18,001 nucleotides of DNA from Desulfobacterales bacterium (lineage in GTDB: Bacteria; Desulfobacterota; Desulfobacteria; Desulfobacterales; Desulfobacteraceae), in assembly GCA_022361535.1 (NCBI GenBank), contig JAKSAU010000777.1, positions 1 to 18,001 of the forward strand, given 5' to 3'. The notes under the pieces were generated by a model. It searched no databases. It was not told the origin of the DNA and worked only from the letters and a program-made list of their open reading frames with translations. Both the position numbers and the translations under genes were made by a program. The number at the start of each line of letters is the position of its first letter. The first letter of the stretch is position 1. Below, piece by piece: positions 1 through 7,236 of the stretch.

Positions 1-16
1 AGGAAAAGGAATAGAA

Positions 17-190
17 ATGGCACCCTGTAAAAAACACCCATCCAGACAGACCCCCTACCACTGTGCCAAATACGACACATACCAATGCAAGGAATGCCTT
101 CGCTGCAAAGATCCTAAACTCTATTGCAAACACAGGCCGTCCTGTGCCATATACTTGATCACCGAACGAGGAATGGATCCGGACGCATAA
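17..190 (+). CDS. Small cysteine-rich protein, unknown function
   Basis: A 57-aa ORF starting at an ATG with an AAGGA ribosome binding site (6-10) in front of it. The frame is open back to the window edge, so a longer upstream start cannot be excluded. The product has seven cysteines, with a CxxCxxC core (C24, C27, C30) and further Cys at 4, 16, 37 and 43, plus many Lys, His and Tyr. It has no signal peptide or membrane segment. The spacing suggests a small zinc- or iron-sulfur-binding protein, but that is inference; I do not recognise a named family. It sits 50 bp upstream of another small gene in the same direction, so the two may be co-transcribed. Confidence 0.6.
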   Translation: MAPCKKHPSRQTPYHCAKYDTYQCKECLRCKDPKLYCKHRPSCAIYLITERGMDPDA

Positions 191-240
191 AAGTTTTGTC
201 CCCACCATTTAAACCTTAAAATCTATTGAGAATGACTACA

Positions 241-489
241 ATGAAAAAAGACTCCCATAAGTTTGTCCAGGAATACAAAGGCCTTGGTGCCTTTGGCATG
301 AGCCGCAAGGATGACGAAGAAACCATTATGTTCTATCTGCAAAAATTCAGCGAAGACTCCTTTATGAAAACCCTGCTGCCAAGGTTAAGCAACGAAGAAC
401 TTGAAGAAATTTATTTCTGGGTAAACAATTTCTTAAAAAAGCATATTTCAGAGGATGAATATCACAGTCTGTTCTTGAAAGACAGGTAG
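241..489 (+). CDS. Conserved small cytoplasmic protein, unknown function
   Basis: An 82-aa soluble protein. An in-frame TTG (226) and ATG (232) lie upstream. The ATG at 241 is preferred because the purine-rich GAG at 228-230 is at ribosome-binding distance only from it. The protein is charged and probably helical, with no signal peptide. Its KFVQEYKGLGAFGMSRKDDEE-like amino half and the EDEYHSLFLKD tail resemble an uncharacterised protein that I recall from deltaproteobacterial sulfate reducers, usually labelled only 'cytoplasmic protein'. That recognition is from memory, and no function is known to me. It lies upstream of tupABC, separated by a gap of about 135 bp that may hold the tup promoter. 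Confidence 0.75.
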   Translation: MKKDSHKFVQEYKGLGAFGMSRKDDEETIMFYLQKFSEDSFMKTLLPRLSNEELEEIYFWVNNFLKKHISEDEYHSLFLKDR

Positions 490-547
490 TCATTTTTGTC
501 ACTTATAGTTATTTAAAGTCATTGAAATCCCTTCACCTCATAATTTC

Positions 548-576
548 TTGACAGTGCAGGCAAATTGACATATTCC
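548..576 (+). promoter_or_regulatory. Possible sigma-70-like promoter for tupABC
   Basis: A perfect TTGACA (548-553) is followed after 17 bp by TATTCC (571-576), a poor -10 match (3 of 6). It lies about 50 bp upstream of the tupA start in an otherwise gene-free gap. A second TTGACA (565-570) sits inside the spacer. Position supports a promoter here, but the exact boxes are uncertain. Confidence 0.3.
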
Positions 577-625
577 CCTACCATTGAGCGGAACCCCTTA
601 TCCAATTAATTCAAAGGAGAAAAAC

Positions 626-1459
626 ATGCGCACTAAAAAATTGATTTCGGGCCTTATGGCGGCCCTTTTTGTAATGACCCTTGCCACCTGTGCTGTAGCC
701 GGAGCAAAAAAAGAATTGATGATGGCCACCACCACAAGTACGGATAATACAGGTCTTTTGGACTACCTGATTCCCCACTTTGAAAAAGAAACCGGTATTG
801 CCCTTAAATGGACCTCCACTGGTACAGGCAAAGCTTTGAAACTCGGCCAGAACTGTGACGTAGACGTACTGCTCGTTCATGCACCTCCTGCAGAAAAAAA
901 ATACATTGAAAAGGGATTTGGAAAAGACAGGCGCGAAGTCATGTACAATGATTTTGTAATTATCGGCCCCAAAGCGGATCCGGCCGGTATCAAAGGCAAA
1001 AGCATTTCCGATGCCCTGGCTGCTGTTAAATCCAAAAGCGCTCTTTTCATGAGCCGCGGCGATGATTCCGGTACAAACAAAAAAGAAAGACTGCTTTGGA
1101 AAAAAGCCGGAATTGCTCTCCCCGACAAAGAAAAATGGTATGTACAGACCGGTCAGGGTATGCTTGCAACCATCAACGTTGCCCAGGAAAGAAAAGGCTA
1201 TACAATGACTGACCGCGGTACCTATATCAAATACCAGGACCAGCAGGGCGGAAATGCACCTTTGACTGTTCTGGTTGAAGGCGATGCCATCCTGCTGAAC
1301 CAGTATTCCGTTCTGACGCTGGAGCCCAAAAACTGTGCAAAAGCAAAATATGACCTGGCCATGGCATTCTCCGACTGGATGGCTTCTGAATCTGCCCAGA
1401 AAAAAATTGCTGACTTCAGGCTCCTGGGTCAGAAATTGTTCATCCCCAATGCAAAATAA
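626..1459 (+). CDS. tupA: Tungstate ABC transporter, periplasmic binding protein TupA
   Basis: Periplasmic oxyanion-binding protein that captures tungstate and delivers it to the TupB/TupC importer. The ATG at 626 is chosen because AAAGGAG (614-620) is correctly spaced before it; an in-frame ATG at 584 would add 14 residues ahead of the signal peptide. Of 277 aa, residues 1-26 form a Sec signal peptide (basic start, hydrophobic core, likely cleavage near AVA-GA). The TupA hallmark TTTSTDNTGLL is at 35-45, followed by STGTGKAL near 64-71 and SRGDDSGTNKKE at 143-154, which contribute the anion-binding Ser, Thr and Arg in this family. The gene leads a three-gene operon, with tupB starting 12 bp downstream. 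TupA is distinguished from ModA by the TTTST-NTGL motif. Selectivity for tungstate over molybdate is inferred from the family. Confidence 0.95.
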   Translation: MRTKKLISGLMAALFVMTLATCAVAGAKKELMMATTTSTDNTGLLDYLIPHFEKETGIALKWTSTGTGKALKLGQNCDVDVLLVHAPPAEKKYIEKGFGKDRREVMYNDFVIIGPKADPAGIKGKSISDALAAVKSKSALFMSRGDDSGTNKKERLLWKKAGIALPDKEKWYVQTGQGMLATINVAQERKGYTMTDRGTYIKYQDQQGGNAPLTVLVEGDAILLNQYSVLTLEPKNCAKAKYDLAMAFSDWMASESAQKKIADFRLLGQKLFIPNAK

Positions 1460-1471
1460 GACCTGCTGTTA

Positions 1472-2158
1472 ATGGAGTTTTTTGCTGAAGGCTTACTTAA
1501 GGCCATTGAACTGCTGATCAGGGGGGATGCGTCTACCTGGTCAGCAGTTTCCGCAACGCTCCAGGCATCGTCATGGTCCCTGCTGGTCAGTTTATTAACC
1601 GGGCTGCCCTGCGGGTTTCTGCTCGGTTATTTTGATTTTAGATTCAAACGACAAATCAGAACAATCGTTGATACTCTTCTGGCCCTGCCCACTGTGTGTG
1701 TGGGTCTTCTTGTATATGCATTTATTTCATCCAGAGGCCCTCTGGGAGAATTCGGCATGCTGTTTACCATCCCAGGTATTGCAGTCGGACAGGCCATACT
1801 GGCATTTCCCATTGTCACCGCCATTACCGCATCCATTATTGAAAACATCGAAGACGACCTTAAACTGACCCTGGTCTCCCTTGGCGCAGGAAAAAAAGAT
1901 ATTATCCTCACCTGCTTGTGGGAAGTCAGGTTCGGAATTCTCGCCGCTGCGGTAACCGCATACGGCAGGGTGCTCACGGAAGTAGGTATTTCGATGATGG
2001 TAGGCGGAAATGTCAAATACCATACCCGAACCATTACCACGGCCATTGCCCTTGAAACAAACAAGGGGATGTTTGCTGACGGCATTGCTTTGGGTCTGGT
2101 GCTGATGACCATTGCCTTTGCCGTCAATATAAGCCTGTCCTTTTTAAGGAAAAAATGA
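1472..2158 (+). CDS. tupB: Tungstate ABC transporter permease TupB
   Basis: Inner-membrane permease of the tungstate importer, 228 aa, consistent with the single-domain TupB type. Several hydrophobic segments are visible (about residues 30-52, 62-84, 95-120, 155-170 and 198-222). A cytoplasmic coupling loop of the EAA type occurs at about 134-155 (SLGAGKKDIILTCLWEVRFGI) and should dock to TupC. The ribosome binding site in front of the ATG is weak, so translation may depend on coupling to tupA, which ends 12 bp upstream. The stop codon overlaps the tupC start by 4 bp (ATGA), supporting co-translation and a joint complex. Confidence 0.93.
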   Translation: MEFFAEGLLKAIELLIRGDASTWSAVSATLQASSWSLLVSLLTGLPCGFLLGYFDFRFKRQIRTIVDTLLALPTVCVGLLVYAFISSRGPLGEFGMLFTIPGIAVGQAILAFPIVTAITASIIENIEDDLKLTLVSLGAGKKDIILTCLWEVRFGILAAAVTAYGRVLTEVGISMMVGGNVKYHTRTITTAIALETNKGMFADGIALGLVLMTIAFAVNISLSFLRKK

Positions 2159-3174
2159 TGGACGATATTCTCTACAAACTTGACCGGGTCAGCCACTTTT
2201 ACGGTGACAAAAAGGTATTGGATATCGAACAGCTTGCCATTAAAACAGGCAGCATCACGGGCCTATCCGGCCCAAACGGCAGCGGAAAAAGCACCCTTCT
2301 CAAACTGCTTGCGTTTGCAATGAAACCAAGCAAAGGAGAAATTCGGTTTAACAACCAAGTGGAAGTCCCATTGTCACCAAGGATAAGGTCTAAGGTAACA
2401 TTGTTGACCCAGAAGCCTTACCTGCTCAAACGCTCTGTCTTTGACAACGTCATTTACGGCCTTAAAATCAGGAAAGACACAACCAATCTTAAACAAAGGG
2501 CTGCAAGAGCATTGGAACAAGTCGGGCTGGATTATGATGATTTTCACAACCGGTACTGGCATGAACTTTCCGGTGGAGAAGCCCAGCGGGTGGCCATGGC
2601 CGCACGGTTGATCCTCAAACCCAAAGCCCTTTTGTTGGACGAACCAGTCGCCTCGGTAGATTCCAAAAGCGCACAATTAATACGCAAAGCCTCTTTATGG
2701 GCAAAGGACGAATGGGGTTGTACATTGGTAATTGTAAGCCATGATCTGGCCTGGCTCCATGAATGCAGTGACACAAGGATTTCTATGGCCGGAGGAAGTA
2801 TTTTCTCAACCGGGGAAGAAAGTATAATCCCCCCGCCCTACACTGAAAAAGCTAAAAACCGGGTCATCAAGGACTTAGGAAATAATGAAGCCATTAACCT
2901 GTCCCAGCGGACAGGAAGTACTGCTGTAATCACCCAAGATCGTATCACTCTGTCCCGGTCTAAAAAGCAAGGCAACGGATATGGCAACCAAGTAACAGCC
3001 CAAGTGACCCAGATGCTCCTTGAGCAAAAGACCGGAGAAATCCTGACAACCCTTGCCATGGACAATTTTACCCTGACCTTAAGCCTTTCACCTGACCAGA
3101 TTTCCAATCTTGAACTACAGCCCGGCATGGATATCATCCTGATGTTTAATACCAAAGATATAGCCTGGCGATAA
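2155..3174 (+). CDS. tupC: Tungstate ABC transporter ATP-binding protein TupC with C-terminal TOBE/Mop-like domain
   Basis: ATPase subunit of the tungstate importer, 339 aa. The start overlaps the tupB stop (ATGATG; ribosome binding site AAGGA at 2146-2150). The ABC motifs are all present: Walker A GPNGSGKST (39-47), Q-loop Gln86, signature LSGGE (138-142), Walker B ALLLDEP (158-164, with D162 and E163) and switch His196. After the ATPase domain comes a linker and then a C-terminal segment (about 275-338) ending ELQPGMDIILMFNTKDIAW, which looks like a TOBE or molbindin (Mop) fold. In ModC-type ATPases such a domain binds molybdate or tungstate and allows inhibition by internal substrate; that role here is inferred. 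All catalytic residues appear intact. Confidence 0.93.
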   Translation: MMDDILYKLDRVSHFYGDKKVLDIEQLAIKTGSITGLSGPNGSGKSTLLKLLAFAMKPSKGEIRFNNQVEVPLSPRIRSKVTLLTQKPYLLKRSVFDNVIYGLKIRKDTTNLKQRAARALEQVGLDYDDFHNRYWHELSGGEAQRVAMAARLILKPKALLLDEPVASVDSKSAQLIRKASLWAKDEWGCTLVIVSHDLAWLHECSDTRISMAGGSIFSTGEESIIPPPYTEKAKNRVIKDLGNNEAINLSQRTGSTAVITQDRITLSRSKKQGNGYGNQVTAQVTQMLLEQKTGEILTTLAMDNFTLTLSLSPDQISNLELQPGMDIILMFNTKDIAWR

Positions 3175-3320
3175 CGTAGCCAATCTCACTGAAAATTTAA
3201 AGAACGTCTCATTGCCAAATTTACTCAAGGCATTATGTTAATCCTATCAACGGCCTGCAACTATCAATTTTGCTCCTAAATTGCAGATCCGTTTCAACCC
3301 TCTAAATTTGGAATAGAACA

Positions 3321-3779
3321 ATGAGAACATATAAATCTAATCGTCATATCGTATATGCAGTGCTTTTGGCTGCACTTATTCTTATCCCCAATACAGTACA
3401 GGCACATTGCCAAATTCCTTGCGGCATCTATGATGACCATGCCAGGGTTGAGGCGATGATGGAAGACGCCATAACCGTAGAAAAGGCTATAAAACTGATC
3501 AATGAATTGGCAGGGAAAACAGATGCCCTTTCTATAAATCAGGCAGTCAGATGGGTCGTGAACAAGGAAAAGCATGCACAGAATATTATTTCTACCATGA
3601 GTGACTATTTTCTCACTCAACGAGTCAAACCCAAACAGGATGATTATAAAGACCGGCTTGCTAAACACCATGCCGTGATCCTGGCTGCCATGAAAGCCAA
3701 GCAATCAGCAGATCCAGGAGCAAGCAACGATCTAAAGGCTGCCATTGAAGCGATTGCACCCTATTATAAAGCCCATTAG
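3321..3779 (+). CDS. sodN: Nickel superoxide dismutase, Sec-exported
   Basis: Ni-dependent superoxide dismutase (superoxide to hydrogen peroxide and oxygen). The 152-aa precursor has a signal peptide (residues 1-28, hydrophobic core about 10-22, ending VQA) followed directly by the Ni-hook HCQIPCGIYD (H29, C30, P33, C34, G35, Y37). In this family the free amino-terminal His and the two Cys ligate nickel, so signal peptidase cleavage after A28 would itself expose the essential His1. Further family landmarks are VNKEKHAQ and SDYF. The mature length is 124 aa, against about 117 aa in Streptomyces. No separate SodX-type processing protease gene is visible nearby. The ribosome binding site is weak (TTGGAATAG, spacing a few bases). 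The gene stands alone between tupC and the convergent mltA. It probably acts in the periplasm and protects an anaerobe during oxygen exposure. Confidence 0.9.
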   Translation: MRTYKSNRHIVYAVLLAALILIPNTVQAHCQIPCGIYDDHARVEAMMEDAITVEKAIKLINELAGKTDALSINQAVRWVVNKEKHAQNIISTMSDYFLTQRVKPKQDDYKDRLAKHHAVILAAMKAKQSADPGASNDLKAAIEAIAPYYKAH

Positions 3780-3789
3780 GTTCAAAACG

Positions 3790-3821
3790 TTTGTGCAGGT
3801 ACAAAAAACAAATTGCACAAC
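3790..3821. terminator. Weak hairpin between convergent sodN and mltA
   Basis: The inverted repeat TTGTGCA (3791-3797) and TGCACAA (3814-3820) has a 16-nt loop and lies in the 64-bp gap between two convergent genes. On the minus strand the stem is followed by ACGTTTTG. The stem is only 7 bp and the T-tract is short, so this is a tentative bidirectional terminator. Confidence 0.3.
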
Positions 3822-3843
3822 AAAGCAGATACAAGATTTGGTT

Positions 3844-5082
3844 TTAGGGTTTGAGTACCAGAAAGTATAGCTGGCCATATGCTGTCATATGGCCGGCCGT
3901 ATAAGTGGCCCAATCACCGTTGCCGCAGAAAAGATCTACACGGGCAGGTCCTTTGATAGCCCCACCGGTATCCTGGTTCAGAACAAATAAAGAGGATCGG
4001 TTCCACTCCTCTTTGGGCTGATCGATTTGAGCTGGCAGGGCTGTCTGAATGAAAGCCAGGCCGCCCCTGGGAAACAGTTTCAAGTCCGTTGCAATGGACC
4101 GCATGGGCGTGACTGCCACATTAATACTGCCGAAAGGACCGCCCTCGCCCTGTTTGAAAAACACAAAGCTGTCATTGGTATGAAGGACTTCATCCATACG
4201 GCTTGGATTAGCCTCGAGCCATTTGCGGATCGCCTGCATGGACATGTCTTCTTTTGCCACTTCATTTTTATCGATCAAGTATTTACCCACTGAGCTGTAA
4301 GCATTCCCATTGGTACCGGCATAGTGCAGCCGCATGATCTCACCGTTATCCAGTTCCACCCTGCCGGACCCCTGGATTTCAAGAAAAAACCGGTCCACCC
4401 GGTTGGCTAACCACACCACAGGCTCGGCCCGATCCCTGAAATCAGAACTGGCATTAATCTCTTTTCTGGCATAGTAGGGTAAAACCTTTTGGGTATCCAA
4501 ATCCACACGGGCCATAAGGCGCTTGTGACCTTTGTACTTTTCCGAAAACATGGATAAATCAATCTGGAGCAAGTCCTCAGGAATTGAATACACCGGAAAA
4601 GAAAAGCCTTCTCCCTGCTCCAGGCTTCCAGGGTAAGTGGGCTCAAAATACCCGGTATGCAATACTTCTCCATCTGAATTGCCAACGCTTTTGTATACCG
4701 TATACCGGTCACGTATAAACCGGTTGAGATCTGACGGGGAAGGCCTGGTAGAAATAAATTCCTGGAACACCTCAAGGGATCGCCTCAAGTGGGCTGCATC
4801 ATATATGTCCTTTCCATAGGTATATGTCCGGCTGGCAGGTACCCGGTTAAAATAGACCAAACTTTGGAGAATAGATGCTTCAAGATCTTGAAAATACAAA
4901 CTGTCAAAAAATTGGGGGAGCTCTTTTTTCGCAAGCTTTTTTAATGGAATCCGGATCGGCTCATCTTCAACCTTTTTGTCGCCGCACCCCAAAATCCAGA
5001 CAATTGCCAGCATCAACAGGAACACTTTTGTGACGTTTTTAACCAGACTCTTTTTAACCAGCTTCTTTTTACCCGGGCTCAT
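3844..5082 (-). CDS. mltA: Membrane-bound lytic murein transglycosylase A (MltA family lipoprotein)
   Basis: Cleaves the MurNAc-GlcNAc bond of peptidoglycan with formation of a 1,6-anhydro product. A GTG at 5100 is in frame, but AAAGGAA (5091-5097) is spaced 8 nt from the ATG at 5082, which I take as the start (412 aa). Residues 1-33 are a basic, hydrophobic lipoprotein signal with lipobox ILGC (C33), so the enzyme should be anchored at the envelope. The MltA domain carries HTGYFEP and FFLEIQGSGRVEL. The C-terminal 3D domain carries the aspartates expected in the active site (QDTGGAI, ARVDLF). The start lies 14 bp inside the end of rmuC, so the two are probably co-translated as the last genes of the mobA-moaE-moaC-rmuC-mltA run. 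No break or missing motif is seen. Confidence 0.9.
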   Translation of the reverse strand: MSPGKKKLVKKSLVKNVTKVFLLMLAIVWILGCGDKKVEDEPIRIPLKKLAKKELPQFFDSLYFQDLEASILQSLVYFNRVPASRTYTYGKDIYDAAHLRRSLEVFQEFISTRPSPSDLNRFIRDRYTVYKSVGNSDGEVLHTGYFEPTYPGSLEQGEGFSFPVYSIPEDLLQIDLSMFSEKYKGHKRLMARVDLDTQKVLPYYARKEINASSDFRDRAEPVVWLANRVDRFFLEIQGSGRVELDNGEIMRLHYAGTNGNAYSSVGKYLIDKNEVAKEDMSMQAIRKWLEANPSRMDEVLHTNDSFVFFKQGEGGPFGSINVAVTPMRSIATDLKLFPRGGLAFIQTALPAQIDQPKEEWNRSSLFVLNQDTGGAIKGPARVDLFCGNGDWATYTAGHMTAYGQLYFLVLKP

Positions 5083-6271
5083 TATCGTTTTTCCTTTCAC
5101 TCATCTGGCGAACATTGCAAGACTCATCCGGAACAGATGTAAGGTCCGGTAAAGGTGCTGAAGATACACCAAGGGAATTGAGTTTCTTGGCTGATGTCAT
5201 AACACGGGTTTCCATGGCCCCAATGGTACGGTTGAAGGTGGCCGTCGTACGTTCTATATCTTTTCCCAGCCGGTTCATATGGCCTGCCATGGTGGAAAGC
5301 CTTGAAAAAAGCTCTGATCCAAGTTCCCTTATCATCTGTGCGTTTTCATAGCCCTTTTGCTGAAGCCAGGCATAAGAAACGGTTTTTAACAGCGCAATAA
5401 GGGTGGTTGGCGTGGCCAGGATCACACCGTTTTCAATTCCTTTTTCAATGAGATCAGGCTTAGCCGCCAAGGCTGCCGAGAAGAAATTCTCCCCTGGAAT
5501 AAAAAGAACCACAAATTCAGGGGTTGGACTAAATGCAGCAGTATACTTTTTGGAACCCAATTGGGAAATATGCGCCAGAACCTGGCGGGCGTGGTCTTCC
5601 AGACGAGCATTCTGCTCATCCTCATCCTCTGCGTCAAGGGCATCAAGATAAGCTATCAATGGTACTTTTGCATCGATAACCACCTGGCGGTCTCCAGGTA
5701 ATTTTACCACCATGTCGGGCCGCAACGACCCTTTACCACTTCCCGACGTTGCCTGTTCCACAAAGTCACAGTGCTCGGCCATGCCGGAGAGTTCAGCCGC
5801 CTTTTTAAGGGTGATTTCCCCCCAGCGTCCCCTGACATGGGGCACTCTTAACGCCTTGACCAGATTACCTGTCTCTTTGTGCAGTTCATTCTGGGTTCGG
5901 GCCATATCTGACAGGTATCTACTGATGGCACCATAGGCCTGGTCTCTGTCTTTTTCCATGACCCCAAGACGATGCTCATACCGATCCAGCATCCTGTGCA
6001 CCGGATCTACAGCCTGGCGAAAAGCATCTCCTTTGATTTTAAAATCCTGCCGGGCTTCTCTGACATATCCTTTAAAATGGGACTGGGCCAGATCCATAAA
6101 TTTCACGGAATTGTCATACAAGGCCTGGTTGGACAATTCTTTGAGTCTGCCGGAAAAAAACAGCACACCCATACGCGCCAGGATAAACGCCACCAACAGT
6201 CCAAGTAAGAACCCGGTACCTAAGAAGACAAGGTGATCCATGGTGACGTGAATGTCTGCCAATGGACTCAT
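5069..6271 (-). CDS. rmuC: RmuC-family DNA recombination protein
   Basis: 400-aa RmuC homologue. Residues about 12-33 form a membrane-anchoring hydrophobic segment, followed by a helical, probably coiled-coil stretch (about 40-135). The conserved RmuC core contains VRGRWGEITLKKAAELSGM, RPDMVVKLPGDRQVVIDAKVPL and FIPGENFFSAAL; the DAK element resembles a restriction-endonuclease-like fold. RmuC limits inversions at short inverted repeats in E. coli, but its biochemical activity is unclear. The ATG overlaps the moaC stop by 4 bp, and the 3' end overlaps mltA by 14 bp. Operon position next to cofactor genes looks incidental rather than functional. A ribosome binding site (AAAGGGG) lies just before the start, inside moaC. 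Confidence 0.9.
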   Translation of the reverse strand: MSPLADIHVTMDHLVFLGTGFLLGLLVAFILARMGVLFFSGRLKELSNQALYDNSVKFMDLAQSHFKGYVREARQDFKIKGDAFRQAVDPVHRMLDRYEHRLGVMEKDRDQAYGAISRYLSDMARTQNELHKETGNLVKALRVPHVRGRWGEITLKKAAELSGMAEHCDFVEQATSGSGKGSLRPDMVVKLPGDRQVVIDAKVPLIAYLDALDAEDEDEQNARLEDHARQVLAHISQLGSKKYTAAFSPTPEFVVLFIPGENFFSAALAAKPDLIEKGIENGVILATPTTLIALLKTVSYAWLQQKGYENAQMIRELGSELFSRLSTMAGHMNRLGKDIERTTATFNRTIGAMETRVMTSAKKLNSLGVSSAPLPDLTSVPDESCNVRQMSERKNDNEPG

Positions 6272-6753
6272 GCGCCCCTTTCCGTGGTGTAAGTCCCGCT
6301 TTTTCCTCCTGATTTGTAAGCCAGGTGAATGTCAGATATTTCCATGGCCTTGTCATAGGCTTTGCACATATCGTAGATTGTCAGAGCGGCCACGGAAACT
6401 GCGGTAAGTGCTTCCATTTCAACCCCTGTTTTTTCCGTTAACGATACCTGGGCTTCAATGTGGATACAATTTTTCTCTTGGTCAGGAGAAAAATCCACCC
6501 GGGCATAGGTAATGTTTATGGGATGGCACATGGGGATCAAATCCCAGGTTTTTTTGGCAGCCATAACCCCTGCAATCCGTGCAGTTTCAAGAACATTTCC
6601 TTTTTTGACTTTCTCATCAAGGATAGCTGCCAGGGTTTTGACGCCCATAGAAATACGGCCTTTAGCGACGGCGACTCTCTTGGTGGCTGTTTTATCCCCC
6701 ACATCCACCATCCTGACCTGTCCTTTGTCATCTAAATGGGTAAACTCGGTCAT
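6268..6753 (-). CDS. moaC: Cyclic pyranopterin monophosphate synthase MoaC
   Basis: Second step of molybdopterin biosynthesis: with MoaA it converts GTP to cyclic pyranopterin monophosphate in the cytoplasm. The ATG at 6753 (161 aa) is chosen over an upstream ATG at 6774 because a TAAAGGAG ribosome binding site (6758-6765) precedes it at ideal distance. Family motifs are intact: KKTWDLIPMCHPI, EKTGVEMEALTAVSVAALTIYDMCKAYDK and the C-terminal YKSGGKSG with the catalytic lysines. The length is typical. The gene ends overlapping rmuC and is preceded by an 83-bp gap after the moaE-like gene, which carries an inverted repeat (separate entry). MoaA is not in the window. Confidence 0.96.
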   Translation of the reverse strand: MTEFTHLDDKGQVRMVDVGDKTATKRVAVAKGRISMGVKTLAAILDEKVKKGNVLETARIAGVMAAKKTWDLIPMCHPINITYARVDFSPDQEKNCIHIEAQVSLTEKTGVEMEALTAVSVAALTIYDMCKAYDKAMEISDIHLAYKSGGKSGTYTTERGA

Positions 6754-6766
6754 GACATCTCCTTTA

Positions 6767-6823
6767 ATATCCATCCATAAATGGCACCAATTTATTACTT
6801 TTCACTTAACTTAGGATGGATAT
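6767..6823 (-). promoter_or_regulatory. 10-bp inverted repeat abutting the moaC ribosome binding site
   Basis: ATATCCATCC (6767-6776) is perfectly complementary to GGATGGATAT (6814-6823) with a 37-nt spacer. In the moaC message the downstream arm ends one base before the TAAAGGAG ribosome binding site (6758-6765), so folding could alter moaC translation; it could also be a protein-binding site. It is seen directly in sequence; function is inferred. Confidence 0.4.
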
Positions 6824-6836
6824 GAGCTATATGCAA

Positions 6837-7196
6837 TCAGGCAAACACCTGGGTTTTTGATGTGGCTTCGGATTTGATACGATTCAGGGTCCGGCTTAAT
6901 GCATCAATCACATTTTCACGGATGTCCCCGGCTACAGCCAGAAACATGACATCGTCACCCACAATCAAAGGTTTATCAGAATTAATATGAACCAGGACTT
7001 CAATAATACCCTGCATGGACCTGGCCTGATCTAAAATTTCATTGAGCTTTGCCTCGTCTACTTTGACTTCGAGCCCTGTGACCTCCCTGCCGTCTCTGGA
7101 TGTGGCACGAACCACGCCATTATGGTAAAGCACCATCCCGGCTTTGGAAAAGTCGGGATGATTTTTCATCTGGTTGATCATTGCAGGTAAATCCAT
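6837..7196 (-). CDS. Atypical MoaE-like protein (molybdopterin synthase large subunit homologue)
   Basis: 119-aa protein with an AAAAGGAG ribosome binding site before its ATG. It follows the MoaE order: strand plus GMVLYHNGVVRATSRDGREVTGLEVKVD (residues 20-47, like GAVVTFVGRVRD...VTALEYE), then a helix, then VLVHIN...VGDDVMFLAVAGDIRENVIDALSRTLNRIKSEAT (67-112). It is shorter than usual MoaE (about 140-150 aa). The SPHR segment is changed to AGDIR (R93 retained), and the WKKE-type ending that carries the catalytic lysine is not obvious; K114 might occupy that place with a one-residue gap. In the family, MoaE transfers sulfur from MoaD to cyclic pterin. Whether this version is catalytic, binds another sulfur donor or is regulatory is open. 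It sits between mobA and moaC, which supports a pterin-cofactor role. No moaD is present in the window. Confidence 0.75.
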   Translation of the reverse strand: MDLPAMINQMKNHPDFSKAGMVLYHNGVVRATSRDGREVTGLEVKVDEAKLNEILDQARSMQGIIEVLVHINSDKPLIVGDDVMFLAVAGDIRENVIDALSRTLNRIKSEATSKTQVFA

Positions 7197-7236
7197 TTTT
7201 TTCTCCTTTTATTCGAACAGCAATTTTGACAAGGCA

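Noticed and set aside
1627..2196. Long ORF (189 codons) opposite tupB.
   Set aside because: It is a shadow of the tupB coding sequence; the translated product has no recognisable features, while tupB is well supported.
3265..3283. Inverted repeat CAATTT-7 nt-AAATTG upstream of sodN, considered as an operator (for example for a nickel regulator).
   Set aside because: Arms are only 6 bp and AT-rich in an AT-rich gap, and match no operator I can name.
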